From NCBI RefSeq assembly GCF_021869535.1, contig NW_026262593.1, positions 72,296,822 to 72,360,821 on the forward strand: a stretch of 64,000 nt of DNA. Direction: 5' to 3'. Source of the DNA: Mytilus californianus. Its lineage: Eukaryota > Mollusca > Bivalvia > Mytilida > Mytilidae. Below are positions 26,141-38,752 of this stretch, piece by piece (position 1 is the first letter of the stretch; each line of letters starts with the position of its first letter). A program made the position numbers and the translations under genes. The notes under the pieces are model-generated. The model was not told the origin of the DNA, ran no database searches, and saw nothing but the letters and a program-made list of their open reading frames with translations.

Positions 26141-29100
26141 ACAAATTAATGCAGAACATTTCTTGAGTAAGAAATAAGTATCCTTAATCATTAAATCAAT
26201 GTTTTTCCAATACTTTCAAAATAAAATATATAAGGAGTTATCTTTGTGTTGCTTGAAACCACTTGCATTATTTTTCTTTTTATCATAATTTTTATAATAA
26301 TTTATGAAATTATAAGAGACACAACTTTGATATATGAATTTTATCTATGTACATTTGTACAGTTATGTATGACCCCTCTTTTCCGTCCTTCAAAAAATAT
26401 TAATGTAAAAAAAGGAAGAACAGATAGCCTGGAGTTTCTAGGGATGAAATAAGGTATGTATTTTATTTCGTGTTTCTAAAAATGTTTAATCATTGCCTGA
26501 TTGATTCTTAGTATATTATCGTGTTACATACATACTACGTCATCAGTGTTGCATATCGGTTCGATGTCAAAGTTGAAGACAACCACAACTTATCACGTTA
26601 ATTGAAGAATCGAACTATACTTTGAAGGGTATAAGACATGGGACAACTGTGATTGTAATTATTTTCATGGCGGGTTTGTTCTAATGAATTTGACATTTTG
26701 AAATAATTTTGAATTGAGACAGATGAAGGTTATTCCTTAAAATTTTGATTTTTGTTTAAAATACACCAGAAAAATAGACATGACGTCAGTACAGCATACT
26801 GTCTGACAACACTCATGAACTGATGAGGTCATGCGATTGTTATTTTTAACCGATACAGTTTATATCAAATTTATAATTATTTCCATTATAATCAGTAAGA
26901 ACATTCTTTGATAATATTATTTCATTGCGATGTAAACTTTAGATCTTTTTGTAGCTTTATAATCATGTCCGTATCGTCCTCAAACTTCACATCAATTCTC
27001 ATTATGACTAAATATCAACGTTGCTATCCCGCCTTTAACATGTTTCATTTAAAATTGTATTTCTTAAACTGCTTTAATAAGTGAATTAATGAAATTCTAG
27101 TGAGAATTGACAAAAAAAAAGTCATATGAAACCTCAAACTAAAAACAAAATTTAATATGTTTTATATACCTGTCAATGAAGTTTTACTGTTAAAGAATTG
27201 AACGTGAACTCTTTTTTTTTAAACGAAAATCCTTTGCATTATCAACATCTTCTTATATAAACCGATATTGAAATATTGACTTCTTATACATTTATTTTGT
27301 TCGCCGATTCTTCCCGTATGCAGTGACCTTAACTACGAAACCTATCTTTTTTTAGGGTTTTGATTTACAAATATAGATGGCAAAAGATACCAACTGTAAT
27401 ATTTAATTGATGTCTTTGTCTGTATTTCTTCAGTATACGGACAAAAGTCATTCCTTTTTTTTTTTTTTAATTTCCTTATGTATTGTACATGTTGTAATCT
27501 AATCAATAAATAAAACAAAAATGTTATACTCATATCTTCTTTGACTTTTATTAAATTTCAACTAACATTTTCAGATTTTGTTTTATCTTTGCATTTTGTA
27601 CATGTATACGTTTTTTCCATATATTTTTTCCTTAAATGATTTTTTTTTGCACCTCGGATAAATAGTCATGTTGTGATGGGTTAAACGCCGACATGTATTG
27701 ACTCCTATAGATTGCCAGGGGGTCAGTAGGTTTCATAGGGATTTAAAAGTGTAACGTTTACTATTAATGCTGACGTAATTTATTGATGTTACTGTATTTC
27801 ATTGTTGTTTTTTTATACAGAATCTGGAAAGAAAAGTTTTGTGCGCGATAACGGTACAGTACTGACCCTCTACTGATTCAAAGAGGGCAAGTAAAATCTA
27901 TCTGTGAAGTTTTTCAATCCGTAGGGGTTCAGTAGAAAAACAAATAGCTTATAATATAGAATAATAGCGAATATGTTGAAAAGTAATGACGTTTGTCCAC
28001 GGACTGTAGTTTCTGATTTGTAAATTGTTACTTACCCCAAATTAAAAAAAAAAAATCAGTTATTAATTAAAAGAGATCATATTTGAAATGCATGTGAAAA
28101 ACACATGTAAAACATATACGTTACATGCATTCGTACAAACCTATGTTTTACACATTAGATATATTCCATGCGTATTGTACCGCATAAAACATTAACATTA
28201 TATTATTTAAAGTCATATGAAACAAGTTCATTGTGATAATGGTGTTAATTTAATAATTGGAACAATGCATACAAATATAGGTCCTCTGAAGAGACGTTTT
28301 ACAGTTTTAACTACGAATCAGTGACGTAAAATCTGCAAACAGATATCTAATTTTATATTAGTAATTGTTGATGTCCTTTCCTAAATTATGATACATTTAG
28401 AGGAAAGTGAATAATGCTATAGTTCTATTTTTTTGTATTTCCTTTTTTTTTATTTTGAATCAACCTTTTTCCCCATTGTGTATAGTCTTTGAGGCTAGGA
28501 TAAATATTTTCAATTTGATGATTGCAAGAAAACTTGTTTTTTTATGGCTGCGAAAAGTAATGCATACTCTTATTCTCAATTATTTTGATAAAAAAAAAAT
28601 CATTAGTTACGTGAATGATTATGAATATCCAATTAGCATTAACCTTATAAGTCATTCCAATTCTCCCTTCAAGTTAGCTTGCAATTGTCTGTCTGATTAT
28701 AGAAGTGTACAAAAAATAAGTTTGACAAAGAACCAAACGACGCTTCTTTTTTCCAAATAGACAAATCTACAATATTTTTAACATTTCAGCATTTCAGTTC
28801 GTTTTTTTTTACAAAGCAATTGAAAGAAATTGTTATGCTATGTTCGATTTTCTTCAAACAATTTTATACAGAAAACATAGAATTGAGCACAAAAGATTCA
28901 AATAAAACGGTTATTAACGCAAAATGATGACTAGCTTCACCCGTTAAGTAGATCAAAATAAAATAAGAAAAGAAGAAAGAAGAATCAAAACGAAAGCACG
29001 AAGTAGTGTGCGGGATGACTTTGACGGGGCATTTTTGTGGATGTGGCTTCAGGGGAAAACACTTTATTGAATCTTGATTTTGTTTTGGGGGATGACAGCT

Positions 29101-30509
29101 CACCGCATACAACTATAAACAGTAGGGCTATTTTATATTCAAGTACGGAAGAAATTGAGGGATGGGGATACATTGATCTTCTTTTTTATATCTACGTATA
29201 TTTATTTATTTTGTGAATTTACAGGACATGATCAACGTCTTATCCGTCGTACAATTTACTCTCTAAGTAATTCGATGTCAACATGTTAATGGTGATGAAC
29301 GAAATAACAATATTTTAACGAAAAGTCGACCAGACTTATAACAGAATAATGAGTTTCCGTTAAACATGTTATTATCGAGTTGAAATACTATAAAGTAATG
29401 GGAACTCTTTTGAGCTATCCTCATCACAAACTAAAAGCAATTGTTGAATTAGAGTTCTGTAAATCGCCAAAAACATGTTTTCAATTAGTATAATAATGAT
29501 TAAAGCACAATTTTTACAATATTTTCATTATTTTGAGATCGCCCCCGTCATTTTAACTGTCTTACTATGACTCGAAATCGGACTCTGGTGGAAGTCGGAC
29601 ACTTATTGTAAATCTCTAATACGATCTTCCTTTTTACGTTTGTTTACTCTTTCTATCGACGCGGTATTAACTTTAACACTTGCGTAGAAATTTGTAACAG
29701 AAGCGTCAGGGTTGAGATCACTACACACGGAAAAACAATCATAGAATAAGAGTGCAGATGACAAATCGATAGAAGCTTGTTTTGAAGATTTTGATACTAT
29801 AAGAATAAAGGACTTTCTCTTAAAAAAAGTCTATGAAAAATTGCTTTCTTTAGCCATTCAATTATTTAAGCATATTCATATTATTATTTGTATCATATGA
29901 CTTTAACGTATTTTTCTATGTAAACTACTATTTGATCAGTTTTTAACTGGCGTTCAAAATTTTAATCCTGATTTCTTTGATGAGTTTATTTAATGAACAA
30001 TTACCTGTTGCATCAGTTTTTTTTCTGTTTTTCCTGTCTCACAGGAGGAAATCATATACAACCATTCAATAACTGACCTTGGGCAATTAATAAACTCTAA
30101 TGTTTATATAATTAGTGGTTCTTTAAATGTAAAAATAACCATGCACTTAGAAATGATAGTACTGACATGAAATATGTACGGATAAAATAAGTGCTGCAGG
30201 TACTGTATTTGTTTTAAATGGATGCAACATATAATGCCCCATTTAAAACAGTGAGGGTTATATTACATTCACCTGGTTCGTCCGTCTGTCAGTTCAATTG
30301 TCCATACATCCAACTGTTCGTTGAATTATACTATATCACTATAGTCAATTTCCCTATATAATTTGTAACAGAATAACTGTTTATAAACAGAAATTTAACT
30401 ACGGACCTTCATTGGTGATGTAATTGATGAATCAGTGTAATCAGGATACCTAGACAGACTTCATCAACGACCGTTTTGATGCGACCGTCGTACAAGTGAG
30501 AGTTTTAGC
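26141..30509. other. Long stretch without a recognisable gene
   Basis: I found no supported exon, RNA gene or clear repeat. The largest frame (28407-28760 on plus, 117 codons) is rich in F, L, N, K and I with no motif, as expected by chance in AT-rich DNA. Confidence 0.5.
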
Positions 30510-30690
30510 GCTATAAAACGATCAATTCACCATTTTCTACATGAGATAATGCCTGTACCAAGTCAGGAATAAGACAGTTGTTATCCATTCGTTTGATGTG
30601 TTTGAGCTTTTAATTATGCCATTTGATTAAACACTTTCCGTTTTGAAGTTACCTCGGAGTTCAGTTTTTTTTTTTATTTTACTTTTTCTT
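30510..30690 (+). mobile_element. Repeat R2, plus strand
   Basis: TGCCTGTACCAAGTCAGGAA, CCATTCGTTTGATGTGTTTG and ACCTCGGAGTTCAG match the copies at 17508 and 54885. Confidence 0.8.
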
Positions 30691-31907
30691 ATTAAATAAC
30701 TAGATTTAAAGTGTAAGACAGATAATTTTAAAGATAATATTCGTTGATTCCTATCATATAGCTTAAAAGAAAACTCAGCTAATTGCACTATTGATTTTAA
30801 TCTAATAAAATTGTTAGTAATGAAACATAAATGACAGTGTAGCATATGAATCAGATAACGAAAAGATATTGGTAAACGTCAAATAGACATTGTTTTAAAT
30901 AGTTGATACTTACAATTGTTTACCTTTATATAGTATATAACGATAAGTAATTGTTTGAAGACGATATCAAGTTTCAATTAAATGTGCTTCAAGGCATAAA
31001 TAGTAACCAGTAAGTTTATCATTTACCCCCATTAAAATGCAAACTGCAGTTTATTAAAACATGTATTTCATTTGCTAGTTATCGTATGTTGTCGTCAATT
31101 TAGAACGTTTTTAAGGTCTTTAACGCACAATTTAACTTTTGACACAAATACGTTTATCTTCATCGCAAAAACATTCACCTGGTGCAAAAACCTGTCAGTC
31201 AAACATCTCGACATGTAAGACGACTTATTGGACGATCTATGTTGATACTTAGCGAAAACTAATACCTAACAAATTAATCGTGTCTATTTTGACAACAGAA
31301 TCAAGAAATCATTTCAAAAAGTTTTACCTCTACATCTGTCAATTTAGTGTAAAACTGTCAACAAAACTGGCAGTTCAAGAGTTTATTATCTAGAGAGGAA
31401 AATTACATACTGTCTTCATGACACACTCTTGCCTTGCTTGATCGTTTACATCGGGTTTCAGACAAAATGAGCGGTTTCGTTTGTACGGTGTGTTTTATAT
31501 TTTAGTGAACATGCAATGGCAAGCAAAGCGCAAAGTTAAGAAGATGACATTGATATTTTACCTCTATGTTTACGGATCACAGACAAGAATACTCTAGGAC
31601 GAAAATATCAAGTAAGATGTCACGAACTGGATCACTTCATCCAAAATTGCAAAGCATCCTCGGAATATAAAAACTATTTTAAAATGATCAGCTTTTCAAT
31701 ATCTTCTTTTTGATTACCATGGTTACACTTGTTAAAAGCACATGGTCTGCATGATCATGAACCAAATATCTGGTCAACGTATTGCAAAACAAAAATACAT
31801 AGCATACAAATGAAATGTTAATAGAAGAAAAAACAAATTTGTTAGAACGAAATCAAATAGTTTTTCTACAGCAAATTTGAGACCTAAGCAAGTAGCTTTC
31901 CTTTTAA
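30691..31907. other. No recognisable gene; may include the 3' LTR of the BEL element
   Basis: AT-rich, no supported frame. If the LTR start at 31940 is right, the 3' LTR should run leftward through part of this stretch. Beyond 33 bases I cannot align it to the putative 5' LTR. Confidence 0.4.
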
Positions 31908-31950
31908 AAATAAAATGAATGTGAAACATGAGACATGACACTTCTCGCCC
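31908..31950 (-). other. Polypurine tract and 3' LTR start
   Basis: On the minus strand GGGCGAGAAG (31950-31941) is followed at once by TGTCATGTCTCATG, the start of a 33-base segment identical to 49662-49694 upstream of gag. A purine tract abutting TGT is the expected 3' LTR junction. Identity ends after 33 bases, so one LTR is replaced, truncated or from another subfamily. Confidence 0.55.
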
Positions 31951-32061
31951 GATATTATCTATATCACATCATAATGACGAAGTCAAAAAATTATCTGGTC
32001 CTATATTATAACATAAAAACAAGTGCTAATAAGTCAAATTGTCCATTGAAACTACATATTG

Positions 32062-33510
32062 TTAGTTTGGTAGAAGCACAATCAACTCGTTCACAGGCCT
32101 TGTGAATATTTTCCTGTCTTTTCCTAAACGAACATCGACCTTGCCCACACGATTGTCATCGCTTGTGTGTGTATTTATAATGATTCCTACTGGCCATTAT
32201 TTCTGTGTAGTGATTTATCGCACATGAAAACAACATCACCTTCTTGTATGTTTTTACGGTCCTGTTGCCATTTTTTACGAGATTGTAAGGATGGTAGAAA
32301 TTCAGATTTTCATCGGTGCCAGAACTGATTTGCGAGATGCTGAATACCTTTCCACTGCTTCTTGAAGAGGTCATTGGAACTGAAGTTTTCATGGTGAGTA
32401 TTGTTGCAGGAGTTAACGGAACTGGAACTTCAGGATCAAAAGATATAGGCAAAAGAGGTCGAGCATTGATGATGGAAGAAACTTCTGCAAAGAATGTAGC
32501 GAGCATATCATGGATCAATTGTTTGACATCAAGTAGGATAGCGTCAATTATCCGTCTAGCAACACCTATCATCCGTTCCCAGATTCCTCCCATGTGGAAA
32601 GAATGGGGAGGGTTAAAAATCCAATTTTTTTTTTTCAGTCAAGTACTGTTTGATTGGTCGATCCTCAACACTTATAATGTTAATATTCAAGTCCTTCACA
32701 TATCCTATGAAGTTCGTACCACAGTCCGAGCGTATAATCTTAACCTCTCCTCTGATTGCACAAAACCGTCCAAGTGCGTTGATAAAACATGATGACGTCA
32801 TCTCTTCCAAGATTTCGATATGAACGGCTCGCCCAACAAGACATGTTAACAAGAGTGCCCATCTTTTAGAGTTAGCTTGTCCTCCTCGAGTACGGCGTGT
32901 AGAAATTGTCAACGGGCCAAATACATTGATACCAATGTAAGTAAATGGAGGAGCCGGATCAAGTCTATCGAAGGGCAGATTTGCCATTCTTTGAAATTCC
33001 TGTTTCCCACGGACGTGACAACATTGAACACATTTGAAGATATATGATGTTACAGTACGCTTTCCTCCTAACAACCAGAAACCTGCCTTTCGAATCGCAT
33101 TTTCTCCGGGCACTCCGGCTTCCACCACCAATAAAAACTGGCCGCCACGAAATAGCTCAAAAGCGGTTCTTAAAAGTGGCGTTAAAACACAAAAAATCAA
33201 AACAATCAAATCGAATAGCATTTTAAATGAATTGTCGTCTTTGGTGGAAGATTTGTTCATGAAAGTGTATTACTAGTAATACGGCAATGTGATGTTTTGG
33301 AATGATGATAGAATTAGCTTCAGAAATTGAAAGATTAGCATTCAATAATCTCCATCCAACACGCAAAAGTCCATATTCATCTAAGTACGGTGAAAGATTT
33401 AAGATTTTACTATTCTTAAGAGATTGGTTCTTCAATTGATAAAGCTGACATTTCATCATAAAAGAACTCCTTCTGAACGGCTTGAAGAATGAAATGTTGA
33501 CTCTCCTCAC
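32062..33510 (-). pseudogene. BEL/Pao integrase and DUF5641-like C-terminus (broken)
   Basis: The first part (33510-33225) carries the integrase zinc-binding region (PYLDEYGLLRVGWRL, IPKHHIAVLLVIH). After a SINE insertion it resumes with IRKAGFWLLGGKR and KCVQC, then the catalytic core. The first core Asp position reads Asn (GINVFGP where the family has GxDxFGP), the second is present (SDCGTNF), and the Glu is present (GGIWERMIG). A homopolymer frameshift lies near 32626-32637, and another shift plus stops occur in the last 200 bases. The DUF5641-like end (DVVF and RPVNELIVL segments in shifted frames) closes at a TAA at 32064-32062. The gene is dead on three counts: insertion, frameshifts and a lost catalytic Asp. 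Confidence 0.85.
33090..33224 (-). mobile_element. Bivalve SINE inserted in the integrase, with 14-bp target duplication
   Basis: Flanking 14-mers TCGAATCGCATTTT (33090-33103) and TCGAATAGCATTTT (33211-33224) differ at one base. Between them lie about 107 bases that, on the minus strand, read TTTTAACGCCACTTTTAAG, then TTCGTGGCGGCCAGTTTTTA and GGTGGTGGAAGCCGGAGTG. I recognise these blocks from memory as a very widespread mollusc repeat. Insert plus one target copy is 121 bases, exactly what is needed to bring the integrase frames on either side back into phase. Confidence 0.8.
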
Positions 33511-35305
33511 GAGTAACTTGCCTACTATTCTTGTCAGGACCGAAACAGATAGTTCTTAACATAGTTTTCAACATAGTGACGGCTCGTATAAGACTGATCC
33601 ATGTAGAGAAATGTTCGAATCTATGAATTCCGAAAGGAACCTCCTTGCCAACAGTTGTTTTTAAAGTTCGCACTTCACAGTCTTCATCCGTTGTAACAAG
33701 TGGAAATGATGACGGAACATCATCGATGTGATCGATAAATGAAGCATTTGGGCCTTTCAGCCAAAGACTATTTGGGAGATCTACGGAAGAAATAGAATTG
33801 CGAGTAGCATCGTCAGCTGGATTTTGATTAGTTGGCACATATTTCCATTGTGTGCAAGATGTTGATTTTCTAATACGGTCTACGCGATTTCTAACATACA
33901 CAAAGAATCGCTTGGTTTTATTGTAGATATATCCCAACGTAACCTTACTGTCTGTAAAGAACGTAACGTTTTTAAAGTCCGTGTCAAGTTCTTCCTGAAC
34001 TGTTTCAAAGATTTCTACACCTAGAACGGCAGCACACATTTCGAGCCGCGAAATTGTATGTCCATGTTTAGGGGCTACATTAGCTTTTCCTAAAAGGAAT
34101 CATATTTCTTGTTGACCACCATTGTCAATTGTACGCACATAAGCCACTGCTGAAACAGCTTTTTCCGAGGCATCGGAAAACACCAGTAAATCTCAATGAT
34201 GAATATCAGAGAGGTCTCCTCCATAAGTACGTGGGATTTGAACATTTTCTAACAGTTTCAATGAATTTTTCCAAGTTTCAAACTTTGAACGAAATTCATC
34301 TGGTAATGGTTGATCCCAATCCAACTGTTCGGTCATCGCTTCACGCAAAAGAAACTTCCCAGCCAATGTCAATGGGGAGGCAAACCCGAGAGGATCGTAA
34401 AGTCCATTGATGATCGATAATACGCCTCTCCTTGTATATGGCTTCTCGTCCTGTGTTACACGGTAAATAAATGCATCGTCACGAAGATTCCAACAGACAC
34501 CAAGACTCCTCTGAAGAAGAAGATCATCATCTTGATTAAAGTCAAGTTTCTTCAAGTCCTTTGCTAAGTCATCCTTCTCAAATGCTGACAAAACTTTACT
34601 TGAATTAGAGCAAATTTTGTGTAGCCGTAAATTTCCTTCTTCTATTAGAGCTGACTGAGATCTTTTGAGCAAACTAACCGCTTCTTCACTCGTACTGTGT
34701 GAGGACAGTGCGTCATCAACATAGAAGTTACGATAAATGTATTCCTTTACATCCATTCCTGACATTTCACCAGCAATATCGGCAGTTTTCTGTAAACCAC
34801 AGGAAGCCACGGCAGGACTTGGGCTGTTGCCAAAGACGTACACCTTCATTCTAAAATCCACAAGTTTTTTTGTGAGGTCGTTATTCTCGTGCCAGACGAA
34901 ACGTAAGTAATCTCTGTGGTCACTACGCACATAGAAACTATAAAACATTTGTTGCAGGTCAGCTATCACAGCAACTTTCTCCGATCTAAATCTGATGAGC
35001 ACACCTAGCAAATTGTTAGTCAGATTAGGACCAGTCATCAAAACATCATTAAAGGATAGTCCCTGAAACTTAGCTGATGAGTCGAATACGATTCGTATAC
35101 GGTCCTTTTTATGTGGATGGTAGATCCCAAATAAAGGTAGTTACCAACATTCACTATTCGGTTCTAGTTTTGGAGCACGTTCTGCATGCCGATTTTCAAA
35201 CAGAGATGTCATGAATTCACTAACGTGCTGTCTCTTAACGGGATCCTTCCTTAGAGTTGCGTCGAAGCTCCTGGCCCTATGCAAGGCTTGTGTGCGGTTG
35301 TTGGG
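33416..35305 (-). pseudogene. BEL/Pao reverse transcriptase and RNase H (broken)
   Basis: A single minus-strand frame runs from the TIR-element junction through the RT and RNase H. Visible motifs are the pre-RT block after the junction, IRIVFDSSAKF, VAVIADLQQMF (first catalytic Asp), the YVDD box, and RNase H residues in FSDAS, RLEMCAAV and FFTDSKV. Three in-frame stops interrupt it: TAA at 35143-35141 at a usually aromatic position before the LP motif, TGA at 34195-34193 just before RNase H, and TGA at 34102-34100 inside it. A frameshift near 33420-33430 separates it from the integrase. Each stop is a point change rather than a rearrangement, which indicates neutral decay. Confidence 0.88.
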
Positions 35306-35307
35306 TA

Positions 35308-35347
35308 CAGATGGTTGCAGTCCTAACCTGTACAGCAAGTTAACTTG
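35308..35347 (+). repeat. Left terminal inverted repeat
   Basis: About 40 bases from CAGATGG to the first AAGTTAACTT pair with 44887-44925 at roughly 90% by eye. The shared core is GTCCTAACCTGTACA. Confidence 0.88.
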
Positions 35348-35665
35348 ATAACCAGTCATTTGGACTGGTCAAAGTTAACCTGTGACAGGATTTAGGACAG
35401 CTCTGACCAGTCCTAGGACCACAATCTAGTTAACTTGAAAAGCGGACTTGGTCCTAGGACTGTTTTTATGTCTGCCGAAAAAAGTTAACTTGGAAACAGG
35501 TCCGCTATTGATATAAGTTAACTTCGAAACCAGTTCTGCCATAAGTTAACACAAGTTATCTTTGATTTTGACAACTCCGATCGAACCAGAACTGATCTCA
35601 AGTTAACTTTTGGCCTGGCCTGCTCAACACTAAGTTAACTTGTAACCAGGACCGCTCGATCTACA
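35336..35665. repeat. Left subterminal AAGTTAACTT array
   Basis: About eight GTTAAC-centred copies (near 35339, 35374, 35433, 35485, 35515, 35543, 35601 and 35632), most extended to AAGTTAACTT and followed by an AACCAG or AACAGG word. The decamer is its own complement. Repeated motifs inside a TIR often bind transposase; that is inference here. Confidence 0.75.
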
Positions 35666-35764
35666 TCGATTTTTTTAAATAATTTTTAATGTCTTTTTTT
35701 CTTGGTATAAACATAGAAAAAATAAAGTCAATTTAATACTTCCGTGATATAAACATGATTAAAT

Positions 35765-35880
35765 ACATGTAACTCCGTGTTGAATACCGTACTTTGACCT
35801 ATAATGGTTTACGTTTATAAATTTTGACTTGGATGGAGAGTTAATTTGTCTCATTGGCACTCATACCACATCTTCTTGTA
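35765..35880 (+). mobile_element. Short copy of the CATACCACATCTTCTT repeat inside the TIR element
   Basis: It runs from AACTCCGTGTTGAATACCGT to GGCACTCATACCACATCTTC, about 110 bases, cut on the left. It is inserted between the subterminal motif array and the satellite, so it is younger than the TIR element or was carried with it. Confidence 0.75.
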
Positions 35881-36240
35881 TCTATTTGTAAATAAAGTAC
35901 GCATAAAACTTTGCTTGTTTATATACAAATTTATCCGTGATCTGCCTTTCTATATATTAAAAAAAAACGATAATGGTTACAATACTAACGAGCTGAATAT
36001 ATATTCCAATACATATCAAATTCTTTAAATCGTATCAACCAAATTTGCACTTTATAATGTAAATCTATAAATTATAGTCGCATAGTAAATCAGAAATATT
36101 TGTAAGTCGGCATAGAATGTACAATACAAATGACAGCAATATTGGAACACAATCACTGCAAATTTTACCCGCATAAATTTAGAGTGCCAACATGTCCTCC
36201 TTTTGTTCAATATATTGATACGTAACAAAATTTCAGTAGT

Positions 36241-38752
36241 TTGGATACCCCAGGCTGACTCGTATAGCAAAATTATTTGACCGTATTAACCAAAACTTAC
36301 AATATTTGTACTTTATCATGTAAATATATATAGCCGCATAATAATTCAGTAATATTTCATGTCATGTTGTATTGTATAATACAAATGACAGCAATATTGG
36401 AACATAATGTGAATACAAAATTTTGTCCGTATCAATCTAGATTGCCAGCATGTCCTCTTTTTAATCAAAATATTGTCTCGCAACAAAATTTCAGTAGTTT
36501 TGATACCCCAGGCTGACTCCTATAACAAAATTATTTGATCGCATCAACCAAAACTGACCATATTTGGACTTTATTTTGTAAATCTATATAGCCGCATAGT
36601 AAATCAGCAACAATTTTTATGTCAGGATTTAATGTATAATACAAATGACAGCAATATTGGAACACAACAACTACAATTTTTTGTCCGCATGAATTTAGAG
36701 TGCCAGCATGTCCTCCTTTTGTTCAATATATTGATAAGCAACAAAATTTCAGTAGTTTTGATACCTCAGGCTGACTTGTATAGCAAAATTATTTGACCAT
36801 ATCAACAAAAACTTACTATATTTGCACTATATCATGTAAATCTATATAGGCGCATGATAATTCAGTAATATTTTATGTCATGTTATATTGTATAATACAA
36901 ATGACAGCAATATTGGAACAAAATGTGAATACAAAATTTTGTCCGTATCAATCTAGATTGCCAGCATGTCCTCTTTTTAATCAAAATATTTTCTCGCAAC
37001 AAAATTTCAGTAGTTTTGATACCTCAAGCTGACTCTTATAACAAAACTATTTGACCGCATCAACCAAAACTGACCATATTTGCACTTTATTTTGTAAATC
37101 TATATAGCCGCATAGTAAATCAGCAACAATTTTTATGTCAGGATTTAATGTATAATACAAATGACAGCAATATTGGAACACAACAACTACAATTTTTTGT
37201 CCGCATAAATTTAGAGTGTCAGCATGTCCTCCTTTTGTTCAATATATTGATAAGCAACACAATTTCAGTAGTTTTGATACCTCAGGCTGACTTGTATAGC
37301 AAAATTATTTGACCATATCAACAAAAACTTACTATATTTGCACTTTATCATGTAAATCTATATAGGCGCATGATAATTCAGTAATATTTTATGTCATGTT
37401 ATATTGTATAATACAAATGACAGCAATATTGGAACATAATGTGAATACAAAATTTTGTCCGTATCAATCTAGATTGCCAGCATGTCCTCTTTTTAATCAA
37501 AATATTGTCTCGCAACAAAATTTCAGTAGTTTTGATACCTCAAGCTGACTCTTATAACAAAATTATTTGACCGCATCAACCAAAACTGACCATATTTGCA
37601 CTTTATCATGTTAATCTATATAGCCGCATAGAAAATCAGCAACTATTTTTATGTCAGGATTTAATGTATAATACAAATGACAGCAGTATTGGAACATAAT
37701 GTGAATACAAAATTTTGTCCGTATCAATCTAGATTGCCAGCATGTCCTCTTTTTAATCAAAATATTGTCTCGCAACAAAATTTCAGTAGTTTCGATACCA
37801 CAGGCTGACTTGTATAGCAAAAATATTTGACCGCATCAACTTAAACTGACCATATTTGCACATTATTATGTAACTATATATAATAGAATAATAATTCAGT
37901 AATAATTTTATGTCAAGAATGAATGTTTTATACAAATGACAGCAATATTGGAACATTATGAGAATACAAAATTTTGTCCGTATCAATCTAGATTGCCAGC
38001 ATGTCCTTTTTTTAATCAAAATATTGTCTCGCAACAAAATTTCAGTAGTTTTGATACCTCAGGCTGACTCTTATAACAAAATTATTTGACCCCATCATCA
38101 AAAACTGACCATATTTGCACTTTATTTTGTAAATCTATATAGCCGCATTGTAAATCAGCAATTATTTTTATGTCAGGATTTAATGTATAATACAAATGAC
38201 AGCAATATTGGAACACAACAACTACAAATTTTTGTCCGCATTAATTTAGAGAGCCAGTATGTCCTCCTTTTGTTCAATTCACATGATATATTGATACGTA
38301 ACTAAATTTCAGTAGTTTTGATACCCCTGGCTGACTTGTAAAGCAAAATTACTACACCGTATCAACCAAAACTGACCATATTTGCACTTTATTATGTAAA
38401 TCTCAATAGCCGCATAATAATTCAGTAATATTTTTATGTCAGGATTTAATGTATAATACAAATGACAGTGTATTGGAACACAATGAATACAAAATTTTGT
38501 ATACCCCTGGCTGACTTGTATAGCAAAATTACTACACCGTATCAACCAAAACTGACCATATTTGCACTTTATTATGTAAATCTTAATAGCCGCATAATAA
38601 TTCAGTAATATTTTTATGTCAGGATTTAATGTATAATACAAATGACAGTATATTGGAACACAATGAATACAAAATTTTGTCCGCATAAATTTAGAGTGCC
38701 AGCATATCCTCCCGTTGTTCAATATATTGATATGTAACAAAATTTCAGTAGT
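36241..38752. repeat. Higher-order repeat copy 1 (2,512 bp)
   Basis: Monomer order by type is A B A B A A A B, a truncated ~180-bp B, then B, ten monomers in all. The truncated one lies between the ATACCCCTGG words at 38321 and 38501. Copy 2 repeats the same order at a 2,512-bp offset. Confidence 0.88.

Noticed and set aside
28407-28760. 117-codon plus-strand frame
   Set aside because: Low-complexity F/L/I/N/K composition in AT-rich DNA, no motif, no splice signals.
32316-32792. 158-codon plus-strand frame, and similar frames at 34129-34410 and 48297-48593
   Set aside because: Antisense shadows of the BEL integrase, RT and gag, which carry recognisable motifs on the minus strand.
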